Positions 1 to 10,616 of a stretch of 33,769 bases of DNA are shown here, piece by piece. Made by a program: the position numbers and the translations under genes. The stretch's first letter is position 1. Every line of letters begins with the position of its first letter. Origin of the DNA: Deltaproteobacteria bacterium (GTDB taxonomy: Bacteria > Myxococcota_A > Polyangia > GCA-2747355 > JADLHG01); NCBI GenBank assembly GCA_020848905.1, contig JADLHG010000048.1, positions 1-33,769 of the forward strand, in the 5' to 3' direction. The notes under the pieces are model-generated. The model did no database searches and had not been told where the DNA came from. It worked only from the letters and a program-made list of their open reading frames with translations.

Positions 1-271
1 ACAGCGCGGAGCCGTGGTGTTCGACTCATGGTCTTCTTCTCTGCCCGGGCCATCTCTCAGCAGCCACTCTCGCCCTCAAGGGTAATTCCGGATGCGCCGA
101 CTGTCTCACTCACGTTGGCAGAGAGGGGGAGGAGCCCGAGGCGCGCTCGGTGCGTCCAGCAAGTGTCTTGCATGATTGAGTCGCCCCTTTGGAAAAGTAA
201 CATTGTAAGTGACATCGCCCGCCGCGCAAAATCTGCGAGCCGGACCTGCTTGCTGCCGCCGCCCCCCTCCT
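1..271. other. Left edge without a supportable gene
   Basis: No reading frame here has a plausible start, ribosome binding site and protein-like composition. The stretch from about 165 to 235 is noticeably richer in A and T than its surroundings. It lies downstream of the minus-strand activator gene. I checked it for a sigma-54 promoter and for a clean terminator hairpin and found neither. Confidence 0.4.
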
Positions 272-1744
<1,473 letters not shown>

Positions 1745-1755
1745 GCGGGGTCGCG

Positions 1756-2628
1756 TCAGCGCTCGAGGGTGGGTCCATCGTAGCCGGGATCGCCGGCCGG
1801 GGCGAGGGCGAGCCCTTCGTCCGCGTCGAGGCGGAGGGTCAGTCCTTCGCGGGCCGCGACGGTGCGCGGAAAGAGGGCCCGCGCGCGCGCCTCGAGCTCG
1901 GCCACCGCCGCGTCGGTCCGTGACGGGTCGTGGTGCGTGAGCGCGAGCTGGCCCACACCGGCGGCACGCGCCAGAGCCGCTCCCCGCTCGAAGGTGCTGT
2001 GCCCCCAGCCGACCTTGGCCGGGTACTCCTCGGGGAGATACTGCGCGTCGTAGACGAGGAGGTCCGCCCCGCGGGCGAGCTCGACGAGCGGCGCGTCGAG
2101 GCCCTCCGCCGCGTGCTCGACGTCGCAGGCGTAGACCACCGAGCGGCCGTGCGCCGTCAGGCGATAGCCGATGACGCCTCCCGGGTGGCGGAGCGCGGTG
2201 GTCGCGATCTCCACCGAGCCCACGCGAAAGCGTGCCCCGGCGTCGATCGGCTCCACCGCGAGCTGGGCCGAGAGCGCCTCGAGCCCGATCGGAAAGGTGG
2301 GGCCGCCGGACATCTGCGTGGCGAGCGCGCGCAGGAGCCCCTGGGGCCCGACGAGCCGTACGCGGCTCTGCGGGTGATAGAGCGGCGCGCAGAAGGGAAC
2401 CCCCTGGATGTGGTCCCAGTGCAGGTGCCCGAAGAGGAGCGTGGCCTCGAGCGGCAGGCCCGCCTGGCGCAGCCCGAGCTGACGCAGCCCCGTGCCGCCG
2501 TCGAGCAGGATGCGCTCGCCGCCGAGGCGCACCTCCACGCAGCTCGTGTTACCTCCGACCTCCGCGGTGGCCGGGCCCGGGCAAGGCACGCTGCCGCGCA
2601 CGCCCCAGAAACGAACGAAGTGGGTCAT
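1756..2628 (-). CDS. Metallo-beta-lactamase-fold hydrolase (PhnP/RNase Z-like)
   Basis: A 290-aa protein beginning MTHFVRFWGVRGSVP, the usual opening of COG1235-type MBL hydrolases, with GGNTSC following. The metal-binding motif HLHWDH occupies residues 68-73, and further His/Asp residues (ACDVEH, YDAQYL, LTHHDP) complete a two-metal site. Relatives act on phosphodiesters such as cyclic nucleotides or cyclic phosphoribose; the substrate here cannot be read from sequence. I chose the ATG at 2628 because GAGGAGG lies 5 bases upstream; a frame extension ten codons longer has no such site. It is the first gene of the operon with the sigma-54 activator, and a consensus sigma-54 promoter sits 26 bases before its start. 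It might make or remove a small-molecule signal for the activator's GAF domain, but that is speculation. Confidence 0.85.
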   Translation of the reverse strand: MTHFVRFWGVRGSVPCPGPATAEVGGNTSCVEVRLGGERILLDGGTGLRQLGLRQAGLPLEATLLFGHLHWDHIQGVPFCAPLYHPQSRVRLVGPQGLLRALATQMSGGPTFPIGLEALSAQLAVEPIDAGARFRVGSVEIATTALRHPGGVIGYRLTAHGRSVVYACDVEHAAEGLDAPLVELARGADLLVYDAQYLPEEYPAKVGWGHSTFERGAALARAAGVGQLALTHHDPSRTDAAVAELEARARALFPRTVAAREGLTLRLDADEGLALAPAGDPGYDGPTLER

Positions 2629-2653
2629 GGGAACCTCCTCGCAAGAGGTGAAG

Positions 2654-2669
2654 AGCAAGGGAGGTGCCA
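2654..2669 (-). promoter_or_regulatory. Sigma-54 promoter P1 (MBL hydrolase and activator operon)
   Basis: The minus strand reads TGGCACCTCCCTTGCT, a full match to TGGCAC-N5-TTGCW. The -12 element is 26 bases from the start codon of the hydrolase gene and the ribosome binding site fits between them. The operon encodes a sigma-54 activator, so the promoter suggests autoregulation. Confidence 0.85.
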
Positions 2670-2777
2670 GCGGCGAGGGCTACGCTTCTCGCGAGGTTGG
2701 CCCGCGGCACGGTGGAGCGGCGCTCCATCCTGGTGCGTTCGTCACACGGAGGCGATCGAGGACGGGGCGGGGGCGGG

Positions 2778-2800
2778 AAGGCGCTAATCAGAAGCGCCTT
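2778..2800 (-). terminator. Hairpin after the lipoprotein gene
   Basis: A perfect 8-bp stem (AAGGCGCT with AGCGCCTT) closes a 7-base loop, 26 bases past the stop codon of the minus-strand lipoprotein gene. No T-run follows on the minus strand, so it may be a weak or Rho-assisted terminator that insulates the activator operon. Confidence 0.5.
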
Positions 2801-2826
2801 GCTTGGGGATCACACGTCGTCGCTGC

Positions 2827-4203
2827 TTATGGCGCAGGCTTGTCGATGGGCTTGATGCAGTTCGAGATGTCGTAGATGAGGTACTCGAGGATGCGGTCCT
2901 GCGGCTCCATCTGCGCCGAGCAGTACTCGGGGAAGGGCTTCGGATTGGGCATCGGCGGGAGCCCCGGGTAGAGCGGCGGCAGCCACTCCGAGTCGCGCCC
3001 CTCGGTGTGATACGACGAGAAGAGGATCTTTCCGCAGTTCTTGAAGTTGTAGGTCACCGTGAGCGGCAGCGTGCCGGTGACCTTGCCATCCTTGGACTTC
3101 ACGTCCCCCTCGACCCAGAGCTTCACGTCCTTGCCGAGCTTGCGCATCATGACCCACTCCACGAGGAAGTGCTGCACGAGCACCTTGTCCCCCGTGATGG
3201 TGCCCGGGAAGAGGGCCAGCCACTGGGCCATGTTCGGATCCTTGATCGTGGCCTGCACCTTCAGCCCGTCGGCGCCGAGCGCGCCGGCGTTCGCGCCTTC
3301 GGGGCCCTCACCCGAGTCGTCGGGCTGGAAGTCCACGAACGGGGCGAGGCCGGTGATCTGCTCCATCCAGTCGTAGCTCCAGTCGGTGATGTAGAGCCGG
3401 CCGCCGGCGTTCACGTAGGCCTCGATGTTGTCGCGCACGGCGGTCTTCTTCAGCTCGTCCTCGAAGGTGTTGTCCGTGCAGTTGATGAAGATGACGGCGT
3501 ACTTCTTCATCAGGTCCAGGTTGTTGACCAGGTTCTTGAAGGGGGTGAGCTTCTTCGTCGGCGAGACGAGCACCTTGGCCCCTTCGTACAGGTCGAACTG
3601 GTCGTCCTGGATGCCGAGCTTGCGCAGCACGCACTCCATCTTGTCGTAGTCGCCGGTGGCCACGGCCATCTTGGGGATCGAGTCGCCCTTGTGCGCCTCG
3701 CCGGTGCGCTTGGGCAGGCGGGTCTCGTTCACCGTCAGCTTCAGCGTACCGCTCGGCGGCACGTTCACCTCGATCACGCGGCGGAAGCGGCCGTTCTGGA
3801 AGACGAGCGTGTACTTGCCGGGGCAGACGTTCTTCAGCTCGAAGGTGCCGTCGAACTTGCTCGTGCCGAACCAGAGGTTCGTGCTGTTGCCGTAGGTGCC
3901 GCAGACCTCGCATTTCACGTCGGGAGGGAAGAGCTCGGGCACGCGCGACGGGATGAAGACCGTGGCCCCGGGGACGGGGTCGGTGCCGTTCGGCGCGAAG
4001 ACCGTGCCCGTGATGCTGGATTCCTTCCCGGGGCAAGTGGGCGTGCCGCCGCCGATAGGGCCTCCCGAGTCGTTCCAGATCGAGCTCGCATCGTCGCCCG
4101 TACCGCCGTCGCCCCCGGCGCCTGCCTCGCTGCTGATGAACGGCTTGCTGCCGCAGCCGACGAGCAGCCCCAGAAGAACCGTCGTCGAGAGTAGTCGCGC
4201 CAT
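2827..4203 (-). CDS. Secreted lipoprotein with carboxypeptidase-regulatory-like domain
   Basis: A 458-aa predicted lipoprotein. The signal peptide ends in the lipobox LLVGC (Cys17), followed by a Gly/Ser/Asp-rich linker to about residue 55. Residues about 60-155 (SSITGTVFAPNGTDPVPGAT, then DGTFELKNVCPGKYTLVF) look like a carboxypeptidase regulatory-like beta-sandwich. The middle part, with YAVIFINCTDN and IEAYVNAGGRLYITDWSYDW, resembles a glutamine-amidotransferase-like or DUF4350-like fold that in relatives has no clear enzymatic role. The start at 4203 is supported by AAGGAGGT five bases upstream. It is transcribed divergently from the SDR gene. I do not recognise a specific function; surface or periplasmic binding is the most that can be said. 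Confidence 0.85.
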   Translation of the reverse strand: MARLLSTTVLLGLLVGCGSKPFISSEAGAGGDGGTGDDASSIWNDSGGPIGGGTPTCPGKESSITGTVFAPNGTDPVPGATVFIPSRVPELFPPDVKCEVCGTYGNSTNLWFGTSKFDGTFELKNVCPGKYTLVFQNGRFRRVIEVNVPPSGTLKLTVNETRLPKRTGEAHKGDSIPKMAVATGDYDKMECVLRKLGIQDDQFDLYEGAKVLVSPTKKLTPFKNLVNNLDLMKKYAVIFINCTDNTFEDELKKTAVRDNIEAYVNAGGRLYITDWSYDWMEQITGLAPFVDFQPDDSGEGPEGANAGALGADGLKVQATIKDPNMAQWLALFPGTITGDKVLVQHFLVEWVMMRKLGKDVKLWVEGDVKSKDGKVTGTLPLTVTYNFKNCGKILFSSYHTEGRDSEWLPPLYPGLPPMPNPKPFPEYCSAQMEPQDRILEYLIYDISNCIKPIDKPAP

Positions 4204-4339
4204 GCTTACCTCCTTGCTAAGAACGACCGCGTCGCCGGACTATGGCGCGGGGGAGCGCGGCAAGTCAATGTGACCCGTACCGCGCGCGAGCTTGGCCGGG
4301 CGCCTCGTGCGGACCTCGGCTCTGAGGCGGAGGAGTGGC

Positions 4340-5152
4340 ATGCAGACGAGTATTCCTTTTTGCGCGGACTTGCTGGCGGGACAGGTATGGCTGATTACCG
4401 GCGGCGGGACCGGAATCGGCCGAACCACGGCGGAGCTCGCGGCGCGGCTCGGGGCGCGCGTGGTGATCGCCAGCCGCAAGGCCGAGCGGCTGGCCGTGGC
4501 GGCGCAGGCCATCCGCGACCAGGGGGGGCTCTGCCTCGAGCTGACCTGCGACATCCGCGAGCCCGAGCAGGTGGAGGCGCTGGTCCGCCGCACGCTCGAC
4601 GAGCTCGGTCGGCTGGACGTGCTGGTCAACAACGCGGGGGGGCAGTTCCCGACCACGGCCGAGTCGCTCTCGCGCAAGGGCTGGGACGCGGTGATCCGCA
4701 ACAACCTCTCGGGCACCTGGTACGTCACGCAGGAGGCGGCGCAGAAGGCCTTCATCCCGGCGCGGCGCGGCGCGGTGGTGAACGTCATCGCGAACGTCTA
4801 TCGCGGCTTCGCCGGCATGGTGCACACCGGGGCGGCGCGGGCCGGCGTGGACAACCTGACCAAGACGCTTGCCGTGGAGTGGTCGCAGTACGGGATCCGC
4901 GTGAACGCGGTGGCGCCGGGGATCATCCAGAGCTCGGGGCTCGACCAGTATCCGCCGGAGCTCGTCGCGCGCACGGCGCAGGCCATTCCGTTCAAGCGGC
5001 TCGGCACGACGCACGAGGTGGCGGTGCCGATCGTCTTTCTCGGCTCGCCGGCCGCGAGCTACGTCACGGGCGTGACGCTCTACGTGGACGGAGGCTCGCG
5101 CCTGTGGGGGGACATCTTTCCGCTCCCCGACGCGCCCGCTACGCCGCGCTGA
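4340..5152 (+). CDS. SDR-family oxidoreductase, enoyl/dienoyl-CoA reductase-like
   Basis: A 270-aa short-chain dehydrogenase/reductase. The Rossmann nucleotide motif GGGTGIG is at residues 21-27, NNAG at 97-100 and the family's NAVAPG motif follows the active-site helix. Residues 158-169 (AGMVHTGAARAG) replace the classical YxxxK. That HxGAARAG form is what I recall from peroxisomal trans-2-enoyl-CoA reductase and 2,4-dienoyl-CoA reductase families, so an NAD(P)H-dependent reduction of an unsaturated acyl-CoA is the best guess. The ATG at 4340 is preferred because GGAGGAG lies just upstream; an in-frame TTG at 4292 lacks one. It converges on the hybrid kinase gene with 18 bases between them. 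Confidence 0.85.
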   Translation: MQTSIPFCADLLAGQVWLITGGGTGIGRTTAELAARLGARVVIASRKAERLAVAAQAIRDQGGLCLELTCDIREPEQVEALVRRTLDELGRLDVLVNNAGGQFPTTAESLSRKGWDAVIRNNLSGTWYVTQEAAQKAFIPARRGAVVNVIANVYRGFAGMVHTGAARAGVDNLTKTLAVEWSQYGIRVNAVAPGIIQSSGLDQYPPELVARTAQAIPFKRLGTTHEVAVPIVFLGSPAASYVTGVTLYVDGGSRLWGDIFPLPDAPATPR

Positions 5153-5170
5153 CGGTCTTTCGCGACACGC

Positions 5171-8100
5171 TCAGCGAATCCGTTCGTTCACGAGGGCGCG
5201 GATCTGCTGCAGGTCGAAGGGCTTCTCCACCCGCAGGTTCGGCACCCGGTCGAGGAAGGCCCTCGCCTTCGGGGTGAAGGCGCCGCCCGAGAGGAAGATC
5301 ATCTGCTGCGCGAGCTCGGGGTTCTTGCGCTTGAGCTCGTCGTGGAGCTCCATCCCGGTCATCTCGGGCATCATCAGGTCGCAGAGGATCACGTCGAAGC
5401 GCTCTCCCGTGGCCAGGCGCTCGAGCGCCTCGCGCGCGCTCGTCAGCGCCACGACGTCGTGGTCCCGCGAGAGATTGCGGCGCACGGTGCGACCGATCAT
5501 CTCCTCGTCGTCGATCACCAGCACGCGGCCGCGCCGCCGCGCGTCGGGGACGGTCGGCCGGACCTGGGCTTGCTCGCCGCTGTCGGGTCGCGCGGCGGGG
5601 AGCGTCACGCGGAAGGTGCTCCCCACGCCGACCTCGCTCTCGACGGAGATCTCGCCCCCCAGGCCGCTCACGATGCGCTGGCAGATCGAGAGGCCGAGCC
5701 CCGTCCCCTGGCCGACAGGCTTGGTGGTGAAAAACGGCGTAAAGAGCTGGCGCAGCACCTCCGGGGGCATCCCCGAGCCGGTGTCGGAGATCTCCACCAC
5801 CGCGCGTCCGTCGGCATCGGTGCGCGTCGTGACCCGGATCTCGTGCGCCTCGGCGTGCCCCTCCTCGATCGACTGCGCGGCGTTCACCACCAGGTTCAAG
5901 AAGACCTGGCCCAGGCGGGACTCGGTCCCCTCGACGGGCGGGGCCACGCCGTAGTCCTTCACCAGGCGCGAGCGGTGCTTGATCTCGTTCCAGGCCATGC
6001 GCAGGCTGGAGTCGAGGATGCGGCGCAGGTCCACCGCGCCGCGGTGCTCCTCGCCCCCGCGCGAGAAGATGCGCAGGTCGCGCACGATCTGTCGCACGCG
6101 GTCGGCGGCCTCGCGGGCGTCGCGAAGCTCGTCGGCGGCCTCGGTGAGCCCGGACGCCCCGGGGTTATGCCGCCCTGCCTCGGCGAGGTCGCGCGCGGCG
6201 AGGTCCAGGTTGGCGATCACCGACGCGAGAGGGTTATTGATCTCGTGCGCCACGCCCGCGGCCAGCATCCCCACCGACGCGAGCCGGTCCGAGACCAGGA
6301 GCTGGGCCTGCGCGCGCTTCTGGTCGGTGAGGTCGCGGGTCACCCCCACCACCCCCACCGTCTCGCCGTCGCTCTGGCGGAGGGGAGAGACGACGGTCTG
6401 GAAGGTGCGCGTGGCCCCCTCGTGCAGGAAGTCCCACTCGAAGATCACCCGCTCTCCGGCGAGGGCCCGGCCGATCGCCGCGTCGTGAGGGCGCGCGAGC
6501 TCGGGACCCAGGATCTCCTCGGGCGACCTTCCAATGTAGCGCGGCGCGTACGTCTGTGCCTCCGTGCTGTAGCCGCCGAAGACGCTCGTGTAGCGGTGGT
6601 CCCGCCCGACGGTGAAGACCACGTCGTCGAGAGAATCCACGAGGCTGCGAAAACGCTCCTCACTCGTGCGCAGGGCATCGAGAATTTCGGCGCGGCCGCT
6701 CGCGTCGCGCAAGGTGACGAAGAGCAGCCGCTCGCTCTCCACGTCGACGACCGAGGCGCTGATGTCCACGAGCTGGATGGTGCCGTCCGGCCGGAGCAGG
6801 ACCACATCGTCCACCCGCGCCACCCCCTCGGTGAGGAGCCGGGCGAAGACCGGGCGGGCGCTCTCCATCGTCTCGGGGGCGATGAGCGAGAAGATCGACC
6901 GTCCCACCAGCTCGGCCCGTGGCAGCCCCTGGAGCTCCTCCGCGCGGCGGTTGGCCTCGAGGATGCGCCCGTCGAGAGTCAGCACGCACACCCCGTCGAG
7001 GGCGTTCTCCATGAGAGTGCGCGAGCGCTCCTCCGAGGCGCGAAGGCGCTCCACGGTGGCGCCGAAGGTCATGGCCTGGGCGAGCTGGCCGGCCACCGTC
7101 ACGGCGAAGGTGCGCCAGTCGGTCCCCGCGAAGTCGCGCACCGTGGAGAGGAGCACGAGCGCGCCCATCGGTTTCTGCTGGCCCACGAGCGGGGCGATAA
7201 GCGCAGCGGTCGCGTCGCCGGCGCGCCCGAGAAAGGCCCGGCCGAGCGGCTCGGGGACCAGCGCCGATGGAGCGACGAGCAGCGTCTGGGTCTGCATCGC
7301 GCGGCGAAAGAGCTCGGGGACGCCGAAGGCCTCGCGCCAGGCGTCGCCGGCCAGGGCCTCGCACCCGACCTGCAGGTGCGGGATGGGGGCGAGCTGCCCG
7401 TCGGCGAGGTAGAGCGCCGCCGCGCTGAGCCCGGCCGCCTCCAGACAGTGGTGGAGAGCGTCGCGGAGCGCGTGCGCGAGGCTGCCCTCGCGGGCGAGGC
7501 CCTCGGCGATGCTGCTCAGGACCGAGAGCGCGGCCCCCTGGATCGCACAGCGCTCCACGAGACCCACGTTGATCGTGGCCTGCCGCTCGAGCTGCGCGAC
7601 GGCGCGCTGGAGGTGTTCGAGCTCGAGCACGGCCGAGTCTCCCGTGGGCCGCGGCGCCGCGCGGGAGTCGAGCGCCTCGAGGAGCGCGGCCACCACCCCG
7701 TCCGCGCCGGCCGTGCGCAGGGCGAAGCCGCTCGCGCCGACCTTGTCGGCCAGCGCGCGGTCCTGCGCCTCCAGATAGTGCGAGCTGACGAGGATCACCG
7801 GGATCTGCGAGAGGGCGTCGTCGGCGCGCAGCGCCAGGCAGAGCTGAAAGCCGTCCATCCCCGGCATCAGCACGTCGGTGAGCACCGCGTCGGGAGCGCG
7901 GACCCGCGCGGCGGCCAGAGCCTCGCGGCCGTCGCGGCAGAGCTCGACGACGAAGCCGAGCTGCGAGAGGCGCGCCCGGAATAGCTCGAGCTGCATCGGG
8001 TTGTCGTCGGCGACGAGGATGCGGCGCTCGCGTCCGGGGGTGGGCAGCGCCGCTCCCGGCCGCAGCGTATGGGCCTCGACGGTGCGGAGGAGCTGGTGCG

Positions 8101-8428
8101 GGTCGAGCGGCTTGAAGAGCACCGCGCTGAAGGGGGCCGAGGCCACCCGCTGCTCGTGCTCGGGAGAGAGGAGCCCGCTGATCCCGACCACGGCCACGTC
8201 GCGGCCGGCGGGCAGCGCGCGAAGCCGGAGCACGAGCTCGCAGCCGTCCATGTCGGGGAGCTGGAGGTCCTGGATGATCAGCGCGGGGCGCTGGCGCGCG
8301 AGGAGCTCGAGCGCCTGGGCGGCGGTGTGGGCCTCGTGCACCTGATAGCCGGCGCCCGCGAGCGCGAAACAGATCCCCTCGCGCGTGACGGGGTTGTCTT
8401 CGACGAGAAGAATCGGTGCCGAGGTCAT
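5171..8428 (-). CDS. Hybrid histidine kinase, REC-REC-GAF-PAS-PAS-HisKA-HATPase-REC
   Basis: A 1085-aa soluble signalling protein with no visible membrane segment. Two N-terminal receiver domains carry phospho-acceptor Asp54 (QDLQLPDMDG) and Asp185 (TDVLMPGMDG). A GAF-like domain (about 290-455) and two PAS domains (about 470-705) follow. The H-box GVAHEINNP holds His728; the N-box (FLNLVVNAAQSI) and the G-boxes (DTGSGMPP, GTGLGLSI) are intact. A third receiver at the C-terminus has Asp1017 (CDLMMPEMTG). All three receivers keep the acceptor Asp, so phosphotransfer between domains is likely. GGGGGAG precedes the start. No output domain or cognate DNA-binding regulator is adjacent, so the target is unknown. 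Confidence 0.93.
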   Translation of the reverse strand: MTSAPILLVEDNPVTREGICFALAGAGYQVHEAHTAAQALELLARQRPALIIQDLQLPDMDGCELVLRLRALPAGRDVAVVGISGLLSPEHEQRVASAPFSAVLFKPLDPHQLLRTVEAHTLRPGAALPTPGRERRILVADDNPMQLELFRARLSQLGFVVELCRDGREALAAARVRAPDAVLTDVLMPGMDGFQLCLALRADDALSQIPVILVSSHYLEAQDRALADKVGASGFALRTAGADGVVAALLEALDSRAAPRPTGDSAVLELEHLQRAVAQLERQATINVGLVERCAIQGAALSVLSSIAEGLAREGSLAHALRDALHHCLEAAGLSAAALYLADGQLAPIPHLQVGCEALAGDAWREAFGVPELFRRAMQTQTLLVAPSALVPEPLGRAFLGRAGDATAALIAPLVGQQKPMGALVLLSTVRDFAGTDWRTFAVTVAGQLAQAMTFGATVERLRASEERSRTLMENALDGVCVLTLDGRILEANRRAEELQGLPRAELVGRSIFSLIAPETMESARPVFARLLTEGVARVDDVVLLRPDGTIQLVDISASVVDVESERLLFVTLRDASGRAEILDALRTSEERFRSLVDSLDDVVFTVGRDHRYTSVFGGYSTEAQTYAPRYIGRSPEEILGPELARPHDAAIGRALAGERVIFEWDFLHEGATRTFQTVVSPLRQSDGETVGVVGVTRDLTDQKRAQAQLLVSDRLASVGMLAAGVAHEINNPLASVIANLDLAARDLAEAGRHNPGASGLTEAADELRDAREAADRVRQIVRDLRIFSRGGEEHRGAVDLRRILDSSLRMAWNEIKHRSRLVKDYGVAPPVEGTESRLGQVFLNLVVNAAQSIEEGHAEAHEIRVTTRTDADGRAVVEISDTGSGMPPEVLRQLFTPFFTTKPVGQGTGLGLSICQRIVSGLGGEISVESEVGVGSTFRVTLPAARPDSGEQAQVRPTVPDARRRGRVLVIDDEEMIGRTVRRNLSRDHDVVALTSAREALERLATGERFDVILCDLMMPEMTGMELHDELKRKNPELAQQMIFLSGGAFTPKARAFLDRVPNLRVEKPFDLQQIRALVNERIR

Positions 8429-8508
8429 CCGGACTCCCCCAGAGCGCGGGCTCCATCATGCCACGGAGCGCGTGTGGCCGATAGACTACGTCGTGCCTGT
8501 GCCGGGGG

Positions 8509-10497
8509 TCACGGCGGCGGCGCACGGGCGAGCAGCCGCGCCGCGCGAGGCGGTACGGTCGTGCCCTCGACGGCGAGCGGGGCCTCGGTGAAGTTCAGCG
8601 CCACGCGGCGTCCGTCGGGGAGACGCCAGAGGGCGGGGAGCACGTGATCGTTGCGGGCCCGCAGGTGATCCACGAACGCGTTGGCGAGGGCGAGGGGGGG
8701 AGAGGCGGGGACGAGCTCTTCGGGCCGTCCGGCGAGGCCCCCGGTGGCAAGCGCCGCGCGGGTGGGGTCCACGCCGAGGGTCAGCCGGTCTTTGGTGAGC
8801 TGGCTCAGGTCGTCCGACAGGAACAGCGCGCCTCCCGCGAGCGCGGCGAGCCAGCCCCCGACGCCCACCTGCTCCTCGGGGAGCGTGCGCAGAAGGACCG
8901 GGTCCGCGTCGCAGAGCACGACGGAGCAGAGGTGCCAGCGCGCGGCCAGACTGCGCGCCTGATTGGGGAGGAAGAACCACGACGGGCCGAGGTTCTGCAC
9001 CGCGATGTCGTTGCCGAGGCGCCAGCCGTCGAGCAGACCGAAGCCCGCTATCGGCGGTGCGCCCACGCCGACGAGCAGCGTCTCTTCACCCGCGGCCTTG
9101 CGGATCAGGTCCAGCGCGAGCTGGTAGGCCTGCATCCCCGTGAGCGGGCGGGTGCGGCGCGCCTCGTAGGTGCCGGCGAAGAGGAAGTCGATCTTCAGCA
9201 GCCGGTAGCCCCAGCCGACGAGGCGCATGATCACGGACTGCAGGTGGGTGGCCGCTTCGGGATGCGTGACGTCGAGGATGCGCATGCGCGTGCCGAGGGG
9301 GTGCACGTAGCTCACGTCGGGCAGGAGCCACTCGGGGTGCTCGAGGGCGGTCTTGCTCCCTTCGTCCACGAGCAGCGGCGCGAGCCAGACGCCCATGCGA
9401 AAGCCCGCGGCGGTGAGGTCCTTGGCGAGTCCGGCGAGCCCCGACGGAAACTTCGCGTTCGGCGTCCAGTCCCCCCAGCGCTCCTGCCAGCCGTCGTCCA
9501 CCACGATGAAGGGAGACTCGCCCTGCTTCAGGAGCGGCCCGAGGAGCTCCTTGGCGCGCGGCGCGTTTCTCCGCACGGAGGCTTCGTCCACGTCGGCCCA
9601 GAGCTCGTACCAGGAGTTCCACCCGGCCGGCGCGGGGCGCGGCTTCCCTCGTCGGCGGGAAGGGAGCCCCGCCCCGTAGGACGCGAGGAGGGCGGGGAGG
9701 TCGCGGCCCAGGCCTATCTGCCACCCCTCTCCTTCCAGAACGTCCCCGGCCTGCACGCGCACCGCCTCGCCCGTGCCGCCGCTCGTCAGGCGCAGGGCGA
9801 GCGTGTCGTCGGCGCCGCGCTCGACGGTGACGTAGGACTTGAAGCGCGCCGTGGAGAGGACCCCCGCCACGAGCGAGAGCTCGCCGCCGCCGACGAAGGT
9901 GTACCACCAGGAGTGCGTCTCCCCGCGGCGCAGCACCTCGGCATCCCCCACGGTCGCGAGCGCCTCGGCGAGCTCCGCGGCCGGGCGCGGAGGACCGAGG
10001 GCCAGCACGCCGCTCTGCGACCAGGATTGAAACCCGTTCGAAAGCCAGCCGCGGGCCCCGGGGAGGCGGGCGTCGCCGCCGAGCGCCAGCCCCTCGAGGG
10101 TCACCGGCTGTCGCGCGACGAAGCGCAGGTGCACGCCGTCGCTGCGTCCGAGCTCCACGCTCGCCTCTCCGGCGGGGCCCACGGGGCAGGCGAGGCGCTG
10201 ACCGCTGACCGTACACGGACCGTCCTTTCCACCTCCGCGCCAGGCCCCCTCGAGGCGCGCCAGGGGGCGTAGCCGGACCCACCCTGAGCCCAGCTCGAAG
10301 CGCACGCCCTCGGTGGTCACCGTGGCGTTGAGCGCTTCGGGAGGCGCAGTCTCGCCGCACGCGAGAGCGAGGGCTCCGCACCCGGCCAGCAGGGCCACGC
10401 AACCGAGCCGTCGCGACGTGGCGCGGATGGGAGACAGCGTGCGTGAGACGGCCCCACGGAACGGGGCCTCTAGCGGATCGATAGTGTGCCGGAACAT
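8509..10497 (-). CDS. GH36-like alpha-galactosidase, predicted lipoprotein
   Basis: A 662-aa clan GH-D glycoside hydrolase. A long N-terminus leads to a hydrophobic stretch ending LALAC (Cys47), so it is probably an exported lipoprotein; the N-region is longer than usual for a signal peptide and the true start may lie elsewhere, though no better in-frame start is visible. A beta-sandwich domain (about 50-290) precedes the (beta/alpha)8 barrel, which begins near PAPAGWNSWYELWADV. The motif LLKIDF contains the expected nucleophile Asp437, and WRLGND contains Asp497 at the position of the acid/base. These support retaining hydrolysis of alpha-galactosides or related sugars outside the cytoplasm; exact specificity is not readable. 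Confidence 0.85.
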   Translation of the reverse strand: MFRHTIDPLEAPFRGAVSRTLSPIRATSRRLGCVALLAGCGALALACGETAPPEALNATVTTEGVRFELGSGWVRLRPLARLEGAWRGGGKDGPCTVSGQRLACPVGPAGEASVELGRSDGVHLRFVARQPVTLEGLALGGDARLPGARGWLSNGFQSWSQSGVLALGPPRPAAELAEALATVGDAEVLRRGETHSWWYTFVGGGELSLVAGVLSTARFKSYVTVERGADDTLALRLTSGGTGEAVRVQAGDVLEGEGWQIGLGRDLPALLASYGAGLPSRRRGKPRPAPAGWNSWYELWADVDEASVRRNAPRAKELLGPLLKQGESPFIVVDDGWQERWGDWTPNAKFPSGLAGLAKDLTAAGFRMGVWLAPLLVDEGSKTALEHPEWLLPDVSYVHPLGTRMRILDVTHPEAATHLQSVIMRLVGWGYRLLKIDFLFAGTYEARRTRPLTGMQAYQLALDLIRKAAGEETLLVGVGAPPIAGFGLLDGWRLGNDIAVQNLGPSWFFLPNQARSLAARWHLCSVVLCDADPVLLRTLPEEQVGVGGWLAALAGGALFLSDDLSQLTKDRLTLGVDPTRAALATGGLAGRPEELVPASPPLALANAFVDHLRARNDHVLPALWRLPDGRRVALNFTEAPLAVEGTTVPPRAARLLARAPPP

Positions 10498-10595
10498 CGG
10501 CGGAGCTTACCCGACGCGCCGCCTCTGTATCGAGGGTTCGTGTCAGGAGGGCCCGAGGGATCCGTGGAGGGAAGCGCGCCGGGGGCCTTTTCGAC

Positions 10596-10614
10596 CCGGC
10601 ACCCACCCTGCCGG
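10596..10614. terminator. Hairpin at the 3' end of the first USP gene
   Basis: CCGGCA pairs with TGCCGG around a 7-base loop, starting 3 bases beyond the minus-strand USP stop codon. The T-run (TTTTATTT) lies on the plus-strand side and overlaps that stop codon. It therefore reads as a classic intrinsic terminator for plus-strand transcription, and for the USP transcript it would be a hairpin without a U-tract. Confidence 0.55.
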
Positions 10615-10616
10615 TT

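Noticed and set aside
148-170. AGCAAG/CTTGCA near the left edge as a sigma-54 site or operator
   Set aside because: The -24 GG is missing in both orientations and no start codon follows at a suitable distance.
5565-5580. Plus-strand CGGACC-to-TTGCT match resembling a sigma-54 site
   Set aside because: It is inside the hybrid kinase coding region, antisense to it, with a poor -24 element and no gene downstream in that orientation.
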